From NCBI RefSeq assembly GCF_007744075.1, contig NZ_CP036266.1, forward strand, positions 5,255,748-5,319,747: 64,000 nucleotides of DNA, written 5' to 3'. Made by a program: the position numbers and the translations under genes. This document shows, piece by piece, positions 38,317-48,502 of the stretch. The notes beneath the pieces were generated by a model. That model did no database searches, was not told the DNA's origin, and saw nothing but the letters and a program-made list of their open reading frames with translations. Source of the stretch: Gimesia chilikensis (GTDB taxonomy: Bacteria > Planctomycetota > Planctomycetia > Planctomycetales > Planctomycetaceae). Position 1 is the first letter of the stretch, and every line of letters begins with the position of its first letter.

Positions 38317-39276
38317 ATGCACGTCCGCTGCTACTCGATTGTTTTACTGCTACTGTCCCTCCTGCTGACGGGAACGGCCCGCGTCGAAAGTGCGGACAAG
38401 CCTGCTTTTGTCCCGACCAGCTACCAGCTCTACTACGGGAGTGAGCCCCGCCTGTTGAAACAGTTGCGGGACCGGATCCGGCCGGGCCAGGTGATCGTGA
38501 TCGAACTGCGTGGTCTGCAGCCTGATCAAGTCGCTGACCTCGTGAATTTCGCGCATCAGAAGCAGGCGAAAGTCATCGCTTACCTGAGTATTGGCGAATT
38601 GGGACAACTGGAAAAAGCAAACTTTGAGAAGTACCTCAAACGGTCGCCCAACGGGTATCCTCTCAGCGAAATCGTGTTCGGCAAAAACCAGACGTTTGAA
38701 TCGTGGTATGTCGATGTGAGCTATGGCGAGTGGAGGGGCTTTCTGATGGAGCGGATCAAGCAGATGTATGCCCAGAAGATTGATGGTCTGTTTCTGGACA
38801 CTGTCGACACCGCCGACCTGTACTTCAACAGAAAGGAATGGTCGATACCGCGTCGCGCCAAGAGCGTGGCAGCGATGATCGGCCTGATTCGCGATATTAA
38901 GCGATTCGATCCTGAGAAGTTTATCATGCAGAATCGGGGCTTGAACCTGATTGGGAAAACGGCGATTGTGGGCGATAAGAGCCAGATCGTCGTGCTGGCT
39001 CTGGACCTGGCGCACCAGCATCCGGGCAATCCGGACGGGCTGCTCTGGGAGTCGGCCTTCGCGCATTCAGGCGACTGGATTGAAAGCAAAGAGCGGGAGA
39101 TGATCCGCATTCAGAAGAACGGATTCACAACGGTCTTCACACTGGGATACAGCGATACCAGCGTGAGTGAAGACACGTTTTTCCGTAAGAGCAAAGCAGA
39201 CGGATTCATTCCCGGCTGGGCCAGTTCCACGACGAAACTGCACCTGGAGCTGACACAACAACCGCCGGGCAAGTGA
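38317..39276 (+). CDS. GH114-like (endo-alpha-1,4-polygalactosaminidase type) secreted protein
   Basis: The 319-residue protein has a signal peptide and a TIM-barrel of the GH114/TM1410 family. VIVIELRGLQ, AKVIAYLSIGELG, WYVDVSYGEWRGFL and KIDGLFLDTVDTADLY carry the conserved Asp residues at strand ends. FIMQNRGLNL and a later strand follow. Characterised members cleave alpha-1,4-linked galactosamine polymers. The substrate here is unproven. AGGAA precedes the ATG, and the gene converges on cysH with a six-base gap. Confidence 0.8.
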   Translation: MHVRCYSIVLLLLSLLLTGTARVESADKPAFVPTSYQLYYGSEPRLLKQLRDRIRPGQVIVIELRGLQPDQVADLVNFAHQKQAKVIAYLSIGELGQLEKANFEKYLKRSPNGYPLSEIVFGKNQTFESWYVDVSYGEWRGFLMERIKQMYAQKIDGLFLDTVDTADLYFNRKEWSIPRRAKSVAAMIGLIRDIKRFDPEKFIMQNRGLNLIGKTAIVGDKSQIVVLALDLAHQHPGNPDGLLWESAFAHSGDWIESKEREMIRIQKNGFTTVFTLGYSDTSVSEDTFFRKSKADGFIPGWASSTTKLHLELTQQPPGK

Positions 39277-39282
39277 ACCGGC

Positions 39283-40074
39283 TCAGATCATGAAGTCGGT
39301 TTCGCGTCCCAGGATGCGGTCGACCAGATCCTGAGGCAGCTCGATCGACGGGGCGTGCTTACCGGCTACATCGGTGGGATTGATGCCGCAGTACTGCGAC
39401 CAGGGTCCGAGGTGCCGCCAACGTCCGGCTCGATTCGGTTCGCTTTCCATCACGGGGGTGGTGCAGCGATTACAGCCGATGGTCGGGTAGCCCTGCTGAT
39501 GCAGCGGATTGGTGATGACCTGGTTATCTTTGAGGTACGCCTGGAACTCGTCCTTGGTCAGGCTGGCCAGGATATTCACCCGCAGGCAGTTCATGGCGGG
39601 GTCAATCGCCAGGATAGGTACATTGGCGCGTTGACCGCCGTCGGCCCGGCGGAGACTGCCGATGAGGGCATCGTACTGATCGGCCACCTGAATGAGTGGT
39701 TCCGTCTTACGCAGATCGCAGCACTTTTCCTGACCTTCGACCGACAGATACAGAACGCCCAGTTCTTCGGTCTGCTCCTGCATCGTTTTGGCCGGCATCA
39801 GCGTGACGATGTTCAGGTTATACTCTTCAATCAGGCGGTCCCGGGTATCCAGGGTCTCCTGAAACAGCACGCCGGTATCGACGAACAGAATCGGGATGTC
39901 GGCCTTTAACTGGCTCAGCATGTGGGCTACCACGCAACCTGCACGCTGCATCGATGATAAAGCTGCCAGTCGTGTGCCAAACATTTCCTGTGCCCAATGA
40001 ATCAGCTCCAGGGGAGTTCGTTCTTCAAACGACTCGTTAAGATCTGATAAATCAGCCTGAGTCAGACGTGCCAT
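39283..40074 (-). CDS. cysH: adenylyl-sulfate (APS) reductase, 4Fe-4S type
   Basis: The 263-residue protein belongs to the PAPS/APS reductase family. The cysteine pairs KCCDLRK and GCNRCT supply the four ligands of the 4Fe-4S cluster, which marks the APS-using (plant/Pseudomonas-like) branch. [12 protein letters not shown] and [10 protein letters not shown] are substrate-site motifs. The catalytic C-terminal cysteine, usually in an ECGLH-type motif, is here in WSQYCGIN, about 30 residues before the end. It converts APS to sulfite with thioredoxin, and would feed the sulfite reductase encoded at 21482-23203. Confidence 0.9.
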   Translation of the reverse strand: MARLTQADLSDLNESFEERTPLELIHWAQEMFGTRLAALSSMQRAGCVVAHMLSQLKADIPILFVDTGVLFQETLDTRDRLIEEYNLNIVTLMPAKTMQEQTEELGVLYLSVEGQEKCCDLRKTEPLIQVADQYDALIGSLRRADGGQRANVPILAIDPAMNCLRVNILASLTKDEFQAYLKDNQVITNPLHQQGYPTIGCNRCTTPVMESEPNRAGRWRHLGPWSQYCGINPTDVAGKHAPSIELPQDLVDRILGRETDFMI

Positions 40075-40141
40075 TCAAGTATTCCTGCTGCGTTTTCCAC
40101 GTACTGACGCGAAAAGGCAGATAAGCGATGCCAGTAAAAAG

Positions 40142-40186
40142 TCCTGAAATAAGGGAAAAACCGCCTGTGAGCGGACAATTTCAGGA
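40142..40186. promoter_or_regulatory. hairpin in the cysH leader
   Basis: TCCTGAAAT (40142-40150) pairs perfectly with ATTTCAGGA (40178-40186); inside it CCGC (40161-40164) pairs with GCGG (40171-40174). It sits 68-112 bases before the cysH start codon, so it is an operator or leader RNA candidate. Confidence 0.6.
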
Positions 40187-40234
40187 ATTGTAGCGAACAG
40201 TCAGAAATACCTCAATGCGCTCCTGGACGGCTGC

Positions 40235-40268
40235 CCGCCAAACAGGGCGATTTTTCCCTGTTTGGCGG
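40235..40268. repeat. 13-bp inverted repeat downstream of the HAD gene
   Basis: CCGCCAAACAGGG and CCCTGTTTGGCGG flank an eight-base loop containing five T residues. It lies 27 bases after the HAD-IIA gene stop on the minus strand. No T-run follows it, so it is either an inefficient terminator or a 3' stabiliser. Confidence 0.8.
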
Positions 40269-40294
40269 CAAAACCGCGTTAGACAGTCAGAAAT

Positions 40295-41110
40295 TCAGGC
40301 CAGCAGGCGTTCCCGCTCGGGAATCCGGTGACTCTCGAGCTGAAAGAATTCTTCTTTGTTCAGATCGGCAATGCTGTCGACCACCAGATCGGGCTGATAC
40401 GCATACTGGCTCAGGTCCGAGAGGGCTGTTCCGCCGGAAAGTACCAGCACGGAACGATAGCCCATTTCGACTCCCCCGAGAATGTCGGTCTCCATTGTGT
40501 CACCGATCATGGTTGTCTGGGCAGAAGAGATCCCCAGTTCCTGACGGGCACTCCGCATCATGACGGGGCTGGGCTTACCCACGCTGAAGGCTTTCTTCTT
40601 GGTGGCTGCTTCCAGCATGGCGACGATCGCCCCGCAACCGGGACGCAGGCCATTCTGGGTCGGGCAGTTGGGATCCATATTGGTGGCAATCAGCTTGGCA
40701 CCGTTTTCGATCATGCGGACGGCAGCTTCAATCATTTCAAAGTTGACCATCCGACCTTCGCCGACGACGACATAGTCGGGATCGTGATCGACGATCGAGT
40801 ACCCGTTGCGATGCAATGCATGCAACAGGCCACCTTCGCCGATGACGAAGGCGGTGCCGTGGGGTTTACTTTGCGCCAGGAACCGTGCGGTGGCCATGGC
40901 ACAGGTAAAGATATGCTCTTCGCCGACGGTAATTCCCATCCGGCCGAGTTTGGTAACGACGTCGCGGCGGGTCCGCTGGCTGTTATTGGTCAGGAAAATG
41001 AACGGCAGATCGCGCTTCTTGAGTTCATTGATAAAATCGGTGGCACCGGGGATCAGCTCGGTCCCTCTGTAAACTACACCATCCATGTCAATCAAATATC
41101 CTGGTAACAT
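40295..41110 (-). CDS. HAD-IIA family sugar-phosphatase (NagD/UmpH-like)
   Basis: A 271-residue HAD hydrolase. Motif I is LIDMDGVVYRG (nucleophile Asp8, general acid Asp10). Motif II is FLTNNSQRT. Motifs III/IV lie in GKPSPVMM and MIGDTMETDILGG. The IIA cap domain is between them. Family members dephosphorylate nucleotide monophosphates, phosphoglycolate or sugar phosphates; the NagD/pyridoxal-phosphatase type matches best but the substrate is not determined. AAGGA lies nine bases before the ATG. Confidence 0.93.
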   Translation of the reverse strand: MLPGYLIDMDGVVYRGTELIPGATDFINELKKRDLPFIFLTNNSQRTRRDVVTKLGRMGITVGEEHIFTCAMATARFLAQSKPHGTAFVIGEGGLLHALHRNGYSIVDHDPDYVVVGEGRMVNFEMIEAAVRMIENGAKLIATNMDPNCPTQNGLRPGCGAIVAMLEAATKKKAFSVGKPSPVMMRSARQELGISSAQTTMIGDTMETDILGGVEMGYRSVLVLSGGTALSDLSQYAYQPDLVVDSIADLNKEEFFQLESHRIPERERLLA

Positions 41111-41609
41111 TGTGTTCGGTCCTTGAATTTAGAACTTGAGTGAGTCAAATCTCACGTGGGAAATCTTCAGATGCCGGGCGCGCGCTCACTGAAAAATGTC
41201 AGTGTGTGAATCGGGTCTTGGGGAAAGCTCTGTGATTTTACAGAACTAATTGAGTTCTATTTTTCGACTCCAATTTGACCATCAGAACAATTCATCTATG
41301 TGGCATCTGCTGAAGAGTAGTAGCGCATTTCGTAACAAACATGATTGACGAACTTCGCAATTGCTGTGCCGGTCAAGAGGGTGTCTCGATTGTCGACCTG
41401 CAGATCCATAGTCATAACCCCTTGTGAGATATCACCTTTTTCAGATAAGTCTTTCAGAGGATTGATTAGAAAACCGCTGAATCTTTACAAGGAACTCACA
41501 CAGACCGCGGACGAGCCACTTAGCAATTAAGCGGGTCTGCTCAGGAAATAGACAGTACGGGTGTGATCACAAAGCGTCGCCCACTGGTGAAAGAGTGGCT
41601 GCCATTAAC
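41111..41609. other. intergenic region without genes
   Basis: This roughly 500-base gap separates the HAD gene start from the hsp20 terminator. The short ORF inside it (41345-41530) has no SD and no domain, and is not called. No repeat or RNA structure stands out. Confidence 0.5.
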
Positions 41610-41645
41610 AAAAAACCCCGATCGACTTCGCAAAGCCAATCGGGG
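41610..41645 (-). terminator. intrinsic terminator of hsp20
   Basis: On the minus strand, CCCCGAT pairs with ATCGGGG around a 16-base loop and is followed by TTTTTT. Confidence 0.85.
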
Positions 41646-41690
41646 TGTCGCAACGAATCATTTTCTCAGGGAGATCTCCACTCCAGCCGG

Positions 41691-42134
41691 TTATTCAGAT
41701 TTGGAAATATCCTGAATCTCAATCCGGCGGGGCTGCATCTCGGCTTTTTTATCCATGACCACGGTCAGGACGCCTGCATCGAGAGTCGCGGAAACAGAGG
41801 CGGGATCGGCCCATTCCGGCAGGCGAACCAGTCGTTTGAATTTGCCGAAGCTCCGTTCGTTGTGGAGATGTTCCCGGTTTTCGACCGACTTGCGTTCGCC
41901 GGTAAGAACCAGGTTTCCATCCTGAATATCCAGAGACAGATCTTCTTTAGTCATACCGGGAACATCCAGGGCCACATGGAATTTGCTGTCTTCTTCCCAG
42001 ACGGAAAGCGGCGAATAAGCGCCTTCGAAGCCGTTAAATGACTTGCCGAAGAACTGGGTGAAGGCATCATCCAGATCGGAACGCAGGTTAGCAGAAAAAG
42101 GAAATCCGAGTTTGTGATTGCGTGTGCTTAACAT
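41691..42134 (-). CDS. Hsp20/alpha-crystallin small heat-shock protein
   Basis: The 147-residue protein has a short N-terminal arm, the alpha-crystallin domain starting at YSPLSVWEEDSKFHVALDVPG (read as YSPLSVWEED then FHVALDVPG, about residues 44-66), ending with the signature ASVSATLDAGVLTVVM (about 113-128), and a tail PRRIEIQDI that matches the IxI motif. It holds unfolding proteins in an ATP-independent way. AAGGAG lies eight bases before the ATG at 42134. I saw no CIRCE element; two operator-like direct repeats lie farther upstream. Confidence 0.95.
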   Translation of the reverse strand: MLSTRNHKLGFPFSANLRSDLDDAFTQFFGKSFNGFEGAYSPLSVWEEDSKFHVALDVPGMTKEDLSLDIQDGNLVLTGERKSVENREHLHNERSFGKFKRLVRLPEWADPASVSATLDAGVLTVVMDKKAEMQPRRIEIQDISKSE

Positions 42135-42352
42135 GGCATTGCTCCTTATCAAATAAGAAACGAAATTGTATTAACAGTAATCCCTGACAGGTGGGACTGA
42201 CCAGCTGATTGACAGTTCCCCAATATGCATCCAGCATGCCAATTAGTCACACAGAACAACTCATATCACCACAATTCATTTATTATCAAACACTTACAAT
42301 CATAAATTTTTCCATAAGAACCAAAATAGATTTACAGAAACACACACCAATC

Positions 42353-42403
42353 ATGCCATTACGGCACCATTAACACCCCTGAAGCAAATGCCATTTTGGC
42401 ACC
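42353..42403. promoter_or_regulatory. operator-like direct repeats upstream of hsp20
   Basis: ATGCCATTacGGCACC (42353-42368) and ATGCCATTttGGCACC (42388-42403) are identical except for the two central bases and start 35 bases apart. Each has a dyad (TGCC/GGCA). They lie 219-269 bases upstream of the hsp20 start and just past the glnA terminator. Confidence 0.55.
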
Positions 42404-42420
42404 GGAGTGTCTCAGCGCAT

Positions 42421-42457
42421 AAAAAAACTCGCAGCAAACCCGGGGGCCTGCTGCGAG
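42421..42457 (-). terminator. intrinsic terminator of glnA
   Basis: On the minus strand, CTCGCAGCA pairs with TGCTGCGAG around a GC-rich loop and is followed by seven T residues, 35 bases after the glnA stop. Confidence 0.92.
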
Positions 42458-42491
42458 AATATTACCGATTTCGGTACTCTGAACGAAACGC

Positions 42492-43904
<1,413 letters not shown>

Positions 43905-44535
43905 CGTAAATTTGCTCCTCTAAAATTCTGAGTGATACTGCAGGTGAAGAGGTCCGCCTTACCCTGTCCTGCGTAAAACCGATCATTTCCAAAAAATAGT
44001 TCAAGCAAAGACGACAGTTCACAGAAAACACTGCGGACTGATCCAAAAGCTACTCAAGCAAAACCAGAACGATTCAGATCTTAGAACGCTTTTATCTTTA
44101 CTCGTTTTCGCCGTGAGTCAGACGGTCTCCACTGCTCATCAACGGAGTGTCTGGCGACCCACTTTTTCGGGCTACTTCTTATCTTCCTGACATCAAAGTA
44201 GATCGGCTGGACAGATAGCGATTGCAGGAGCTCGCAACCATACCGAAACCCTCAGGCACAACCTGCGACCGGGTCTGATGTTGACGGAAACTTCAGTCGG
44301 CGCAGGTTGCCAGTTTGAAATTCACCTTAACGAATCAGGACCGAGAAATCTACTGTGTGACAAGACTTCTCTCATGAAATCCGGCTTGCCTGCAGGAGTG
44401 CTTAAATCATGACAATCAAATAAAATCAACAGCCTGTATCGATTAGCCAGACAGGCGAAAGACGGGCGCGCAATGGTCCCGCAGAGCAGCGGTATTCTTA
44501 AGGATCTTTAGATATTTAAGACGCCTGTATAACGA
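43905..44535. other. long intergenic region upstream of glnA
   Basis: This 631-base region between pdxJ and glnA (both minus strand) has no credible gene. It should contain the glnA promoter. I searched for a sigma54 -24/-12 pair on the minus strand and did not find one. One strong hairpin is listed separately. Confidence 0.55.
44259..44309. promoter_or_regulatory. structured element between pdxJ and glnA
   Basis: CAACCTGCG (44259-44267) and CGCAGGTTG (44301-44309) pair perfectly; inside, CTGA near 44275 can pair with TCAG near 44293. No T-run follows on the minus strand. It lies about 355-405 bases upstream of glnA and about 225 after pdxJ. Confidence 0.6.
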
Positions 44536-45252
44536 CTAAACGGTCACCAGTGCTTTCATCTCGCGAACCGCCTGTTCCATGCCGACCAGCACCGCCCGCG
44601 AGACGATACTGTGACCGATATTCAGCTCACAGACATCGGGAATGGCGGCGATCTTCGAAACATTACGATACGTCAATCCGTGCCCCATGTGCAGCTTCAG
44701 TCCCTGCGCGACAGTAAACTCGGAGGCCTTGACAATGACGTCATATTCTTTCTGCTGTTCGTCGGCGGAGGTCGCATCGGCATAGCGGCCGGTGTGCAAT
44801 TCGACAGCGTGTACTCCCACCTGTTTTGCAGCGGCGATCTGTTCGACATCGGGATCGATAAACAGGCTGACTTCGATCCCTGCCTGTTGCAGCTGGTGTA
44901 CACATTGCTCAACCCGCTCCAGATTGGCGACCACATCCAGGCCCCCTTCGGTCGTCAGCTCTTCCCGCTTTTCGGGGACCAGGGAAACCTGATCGGGGCG
45001 GACTTCCAGGGCGATTGCCGTCATTTCTTCTTCCGCCGCCATCTCGAGATTCAGTTTGACCTGAACCGTCTTTTTCATGGTGTAGAGATCGTGATCCTGA
45101 ATGTGCCGCCGATCCTCACGCAGGTGCAGAGTAATGCCATCCGCGCCTCCCAGTTCCGCCAGCACGGCCGCCCAGACGGGATCTGGTTCAAAGGTTAAAC
45201 GAGCCTGACGGACGGTGGCGACGTGGTCAATGTTTACACCTAAAGCGGGCAT
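44536..45252 (-). CDS. pdxJ: pyridoxine 5'-phosphate synthase
   Basis: PdxJ joins 1-deoxyxylulose 5-phosphate and aminoacetone-3-phosphate to make pyridoxine 5'-phosphate. The 238-residue TIM-barrel starts with [15 protein letters not shown], with the catalytic and binding residues of the family. [52 protein letters not shown] and the C-terminal [15 protein letters not shown] are all PdxJ signatures. The ATG at 45252 is preferred over an in-frame TTG at 45270. It belongs to the DXP-dependent vitamin B6 pathway; pdxA is not in this window. Confidence 0.97.
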   Translation of the reverse strand: MPALGVNIDHVATVRQARLTFEPDPVWAAVLAELGGADGITLHLREDRRHIQDHDLYTMKKTVQVKLNLEMAAEEEMTAIALEVRPDQVSLVPEKREELTTEGGLDVVANLERVEQCVHQLQQAGIEVSLFIDPDVEQIAAAKQVGVHAVELHTGRYADATSADEQQKEYDVIVKASEFTVAQGLKLHMGHGLTYRNVSKIAAIPDVCELNIGHSIVSRAVLVGMEQAVREMKALVTV

Positions 45253-45562
45253 TACATGCTTTCTGTTCAAATAAAGTCAGATTGGCGAGGTCGGGAAGAA
45301 ACTCTATCCCCGGAACGTTCCTTAAATCGACAATCGAGGCCGGAGAAAAGTTCTCGGCGTTCACTCAAGAATCTCCCTTATCTTATTGCTTTTTCCTCTC
45401 AGTTCCAGAATCGGCCCGGCAGAAACTTCGGCAATCAGGTCAATTTCAAAGAAAACCCTGATCTTTTGTCGCATTCCTGTTTTGTTGACGAATCTCTTCT
45501 GGAAGCAGGCACTGTTTCCCGCTGACGGCAGACTTTCGTCCCTACACAACAGGTCAGAACAT

Positions 45563-48502
45563 ATGTGGTTTCCAGAATACAAGCAGTTTTTTCCCCGCTG
45601 GCTCGTACACATTTTCGCGAATGCTACCCGACGATCCGTTCGCGGATCTCGACGACGGTGGAAAGTGAGGTCTGCTCCGATCCTGGCACAGACGGAGTGC
45701 CTGGAAACCCGACAAATGCTGGCCGCCGATGATCTGACGGCACTCAGTGATGATTTTGAGGATGCAGCCACTCAGTCCAACTGGCAGCGGTTGTATCAGA
45801 CCGAAGGTTGGGCTGGCGACCAGTTGCAGACCTGGGATGTGAATGGAACACAGTCGGGCCGGATGGTTATGATCCCGCACACGACCGTCTGGTACCAGGA
45901 TTATCGCGGCCCCATGGTTTACAAGGAAATCACCGGCGATTTTGTGATCACAACTCAGGTGCATATTACCGACCGCGACGATGTGGGCGACAGCGACCTG
46001 GATGATGTTCCCAACGGCTCCCAGTACTCACTGGGCGGACTGATGATCCGCACGCCCCGCGATATCACTGATCCGGCAGTCGACTGGAGCCCGGGTTCGC
46101 ATCAGAACGACGGGACCAATAACGGGGAAAACTATATCTTTCTCTCCCTGGGCTGGGGGAATGCCGGCAGTCAGTTCCAGATGGAGACCAAGACCACCCG
46201 CAACAGCAATTCATCACTCGTGCTGCAGAGCATGGGCAACAATGCGGTGATCCAGTTGCAGATTGCCCGCATCGGTGACTCGGCTTATACGCTGTACCAG
46301 ATTCCCGGCCAGGACTGGGTGTTAAACAGTCGCTATCATCGACCCGATCTGCCTGAAACGCTGCAGGTGGGTATGGTAACTTACACCGACTGGACGAAGG
46401 CCAACGACTATGACCCGTTCTACCAGAACAACAACACTCTGCAGCCGGGCGGCTACGATCCGACGCCTGCCGAAGCGTTTCAGCCCGACCTGGTTGCCGG
46501 TTATGAATTCGTGCAGTTTGATCGCCCTGAGATCCCCGTCGCCTTACAGGGACTTGATCTGCGAACGCAGGCCAGCGATCAGGAAATGCTGTCTTTCCTG
46601 GGAGAGAATGTCAATGGGCCGGATCTGCCCACCGTGACGCTGGAAGCGTCCGTGTTACCGGTTGAAGAACTCAGCAGCAGCCAGTTGGAATTCGTGTTCC
46701 AGCGGAGTGCAGCGCAGATCGATCAGCCTCTGACGGTGGCATATCAGATCTCAGGCAGTGCCACACCGGGGCTGGACTTTCAAAGTCTGAGTGGGGAAAT
46801 CACATTTGCTGCCGATACAGCAACGGCTACGCTGGTGGTTGACATACTCGAAGATTTCCTCGATGAACCGGATGAAAGCCTGGCCATCCAGTTGCTGGCA
46901 GGCAATGATTATCTGCTGGGAGAGACGACGTTTGCCAGCGGTACGATTCTGGATAACGATTATACGAATGTCGCGCCCGTAGCCAGTCCGATTGTCGACC
47001 AGGATCTGACGGAAGGGGACGCATTCAACCTGGATGTCAGTCCTTATTTGACGGATGCCAATGTGCCGGACGGCGATCAGCTCACGCTGACTGCAGCATT
47101 GTCAAACGGTGATCCGTTGCCGGGATGGCTGATTTTCAACGTGGTGACGGGTGTCTTTACGGGTGTTCCCGCATTCGCTGATGTTGGCAGTATTGAAATT
47201 GAAGTCACTGCTGCCGACCTGGGAGGCTTGACCGGCAGCGTGCTCTTCCAGTTGACGGTCGCACCGCTGCCGCGGACTCAGTTGCAGTTGCGTGTGGTGA
47301 AGTCAGCGACATCGGTCGCCGCCAATGGTGAAAGCCTGGCACTGCCTGCACACACGGAAGACCTGCAGGAGTGGGAATCGTTTCAGGTTGAAGTCTGGGG
47401 ACAGGTCAGTAATCTGACTGAAGTCGGCATCGTGTCGTTCAGTTTTGATCTGACCTATGCGACGGCGTACACCACTGCGTCAGTCGTGGAATTCGGTCCC
47501 GCGTTTACGCAGAATCAGTCGGCCCTGATCAATGATGCCAGCGGCCTGGTTCAGGGTATCAGTGCCAGCACGCTGGCGATCAATGTGGGCGATGATCAGA
47601 GTGTGCTGCTCGCCCGGATTCATTTTGCCCCGACCGTCGCCGACCGGGTTGATCTGGATTTGGGGTCGCAGTCCATTGGCCCTTTTGACTCAGGCCTCTC
47701 ACTGGAAAACGTGTCTCTCGAACTGGTCGAACAGGCGCCGCATCAGCTGGAAAACAGTGACATATCCGCGACGCAGTTCTGGGCGGTGCCTTATGACGTT
47801 AACGATGATGGTGCTATCAATTTCCAGGATCTGGTGCTGTTCGCGACTGCCTACCAGCATGATGTCGCCGATTCGCCGCTGCCTTACACTTGGGCTGTGG
47901 ACTTCAACCAGTCCGGCAGGGTTGACTTCCACGACCTGCTGCTGCTGGCGGCCAACTATGGTCGTACAAAGCTCGAAGATCCTGAGCTGTATTTGCCTGC
48001 CAGCTATCCCCACGCCTGGATCGCGGCTCCGCTGGTCAGTTCTTTCAGTGCAGCGGAAACGCAATCAGCGGTTCCACCGTTTTCCTATTCGACCGCAGTG
48101 ATGCAGGACTCTGCCGGGCTGCAGGGAGAAGAACCGGTCGACTCGATAGTTGAATCCCAGGAACAGAACCCAGTTCATGTTCAGACGGTTGAGGAACCGG
48201 TTCAGACTAGCCTGCCGATAATGATCGCCTCAATACAGTGGGAGGCTGCTACGCCTCGTAGTCTTTCTCCGTTTGCTGCTGCAGACATTGATCCGTTATT
48301 CATGCATGACCGCGGACTCACTCCAATTCTGGATCAGCAAAACAGGGAATCCGAACTGAGCGGAGCGGGTGTCTGGCAATCCACCCCTGGTCCCGCTGCG
48401 CCGTGGTGGGAAACCGAAGTGCGACAAGGGGAGAGGAAACTGCAGGAGATCGACGGGTATTTCAGTTCGCCGTTCGACGATGATCTTCTGACATGGGGAT
48501 GA
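45563..48502 (+). CDS. large surface protein with Calx-beta, Ig-like, cohesin-like and dockerin domains
   Basis: The 979-residue protein opens with a basic segment and the sorting-type motif ECLETRQMLAADD (about residues 46-58), the LExRxML signature seen on planctomycete exported giants. Next is a beta-jellyroll module (about 60-350), then a Calx-beta repeat (about 360-460), and a putative Ig/cadherin-like domain (LTEGDAFNLDVSPYLTD, about 475-570). A cohesin-like beta-sandwich (about 575-720) follows, then a type I dockerin pair (YDVNDDGAINFQDLVLFA and VDFNQSGRVDFHDLLLLA) with calcium-binding DxNxDG loops. The ATG at 45563 fits the motif; a longer frame from 45386 is unlikely. Confidence 0.85.
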   Translation: MWFPEYKQFFPRWLVHIFANATRRSVRGSRRRWKVRSAPILAQTECLETRQMLAADDLTALSDDFEDAATQSNWQRLYQTEGWAGDQLQTWDVNGTQSGRMVMIPHTTVWYQDYRGPMVYKEITGDFVITTQVHITDRDDVGDSDLDDVPNGSQYSLGGLMIRTPRDITDPAVDWSPGSHQNDGTNNGENYIFLSLGWGNAGSQFQMETKTTRNSNSSLVLQSMGNNAVIQLQIARIGDSAYTLYQIPGQDWVLNSRYHRPDLPETLQVGMVTYTDWTKANDYDPFYQNNNTLQPGGYDPTPAEAFQPDLVAGYEFVQFDRPEIPVALQGLDLRTQASDQEMLSFLGENVNGPDLPTVTLEASVLPVEELSSSQLEFVFQRSAAQIDQPLTVAYQISGSATPGLDFQSLSGEITFAADTATATLVVDILEDFLDEPDESLAIQLLAGNDYLLGETTFASGTILDNDYTNVAPVASPIVDQDLTEGDAFNLDVSPYLTDANVPDGDQLTLTAALSNGDPLPGWLIFNVVTGVFTGVPAFADVGSIEIEVTAADLGGLTGSVLFQLTVAPLPRTQLQLRVVKSATSVAANGESLALPAHTEDLQEWESFQVEVWGQVSNLTEVGIVSFSFDLTYATAYTTASVVEFGPAFTQNQSALINDASGLVQGISASTLAINVGDDQSVLLARIHFAPTVADRVDLDLGSQSIGPFDSGLSLENVSLELVEQAPHQLENSDISATQFWAVPYDVNDDGAINFQDLVLFATAYQHDVADSPLPYTWAVDFNQSGRVDFHDLLLLAANYGRTKLEDPELYLPASYPHAWIAAPLVSSFSAAETQSAVPPFSYSTAVMQDSAGLQGEEPVDSIVESQEQNPVHVQTVEEPVQTSLPIMIASIQWEAATPRSLSPFAAADIDPLFMHDRGLTPILDQQNRESELSGAGVWQSTPGPAAPWWETEVRQGERKLQEIDGYFSSPFDDDLLTWG

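Noticed and set aside
42353-42403. Sigma54 -24/-12 promoter in the TGGCAC-like repeats
   Set aside because: The GG-N10-GC spacing is not met on either strand.
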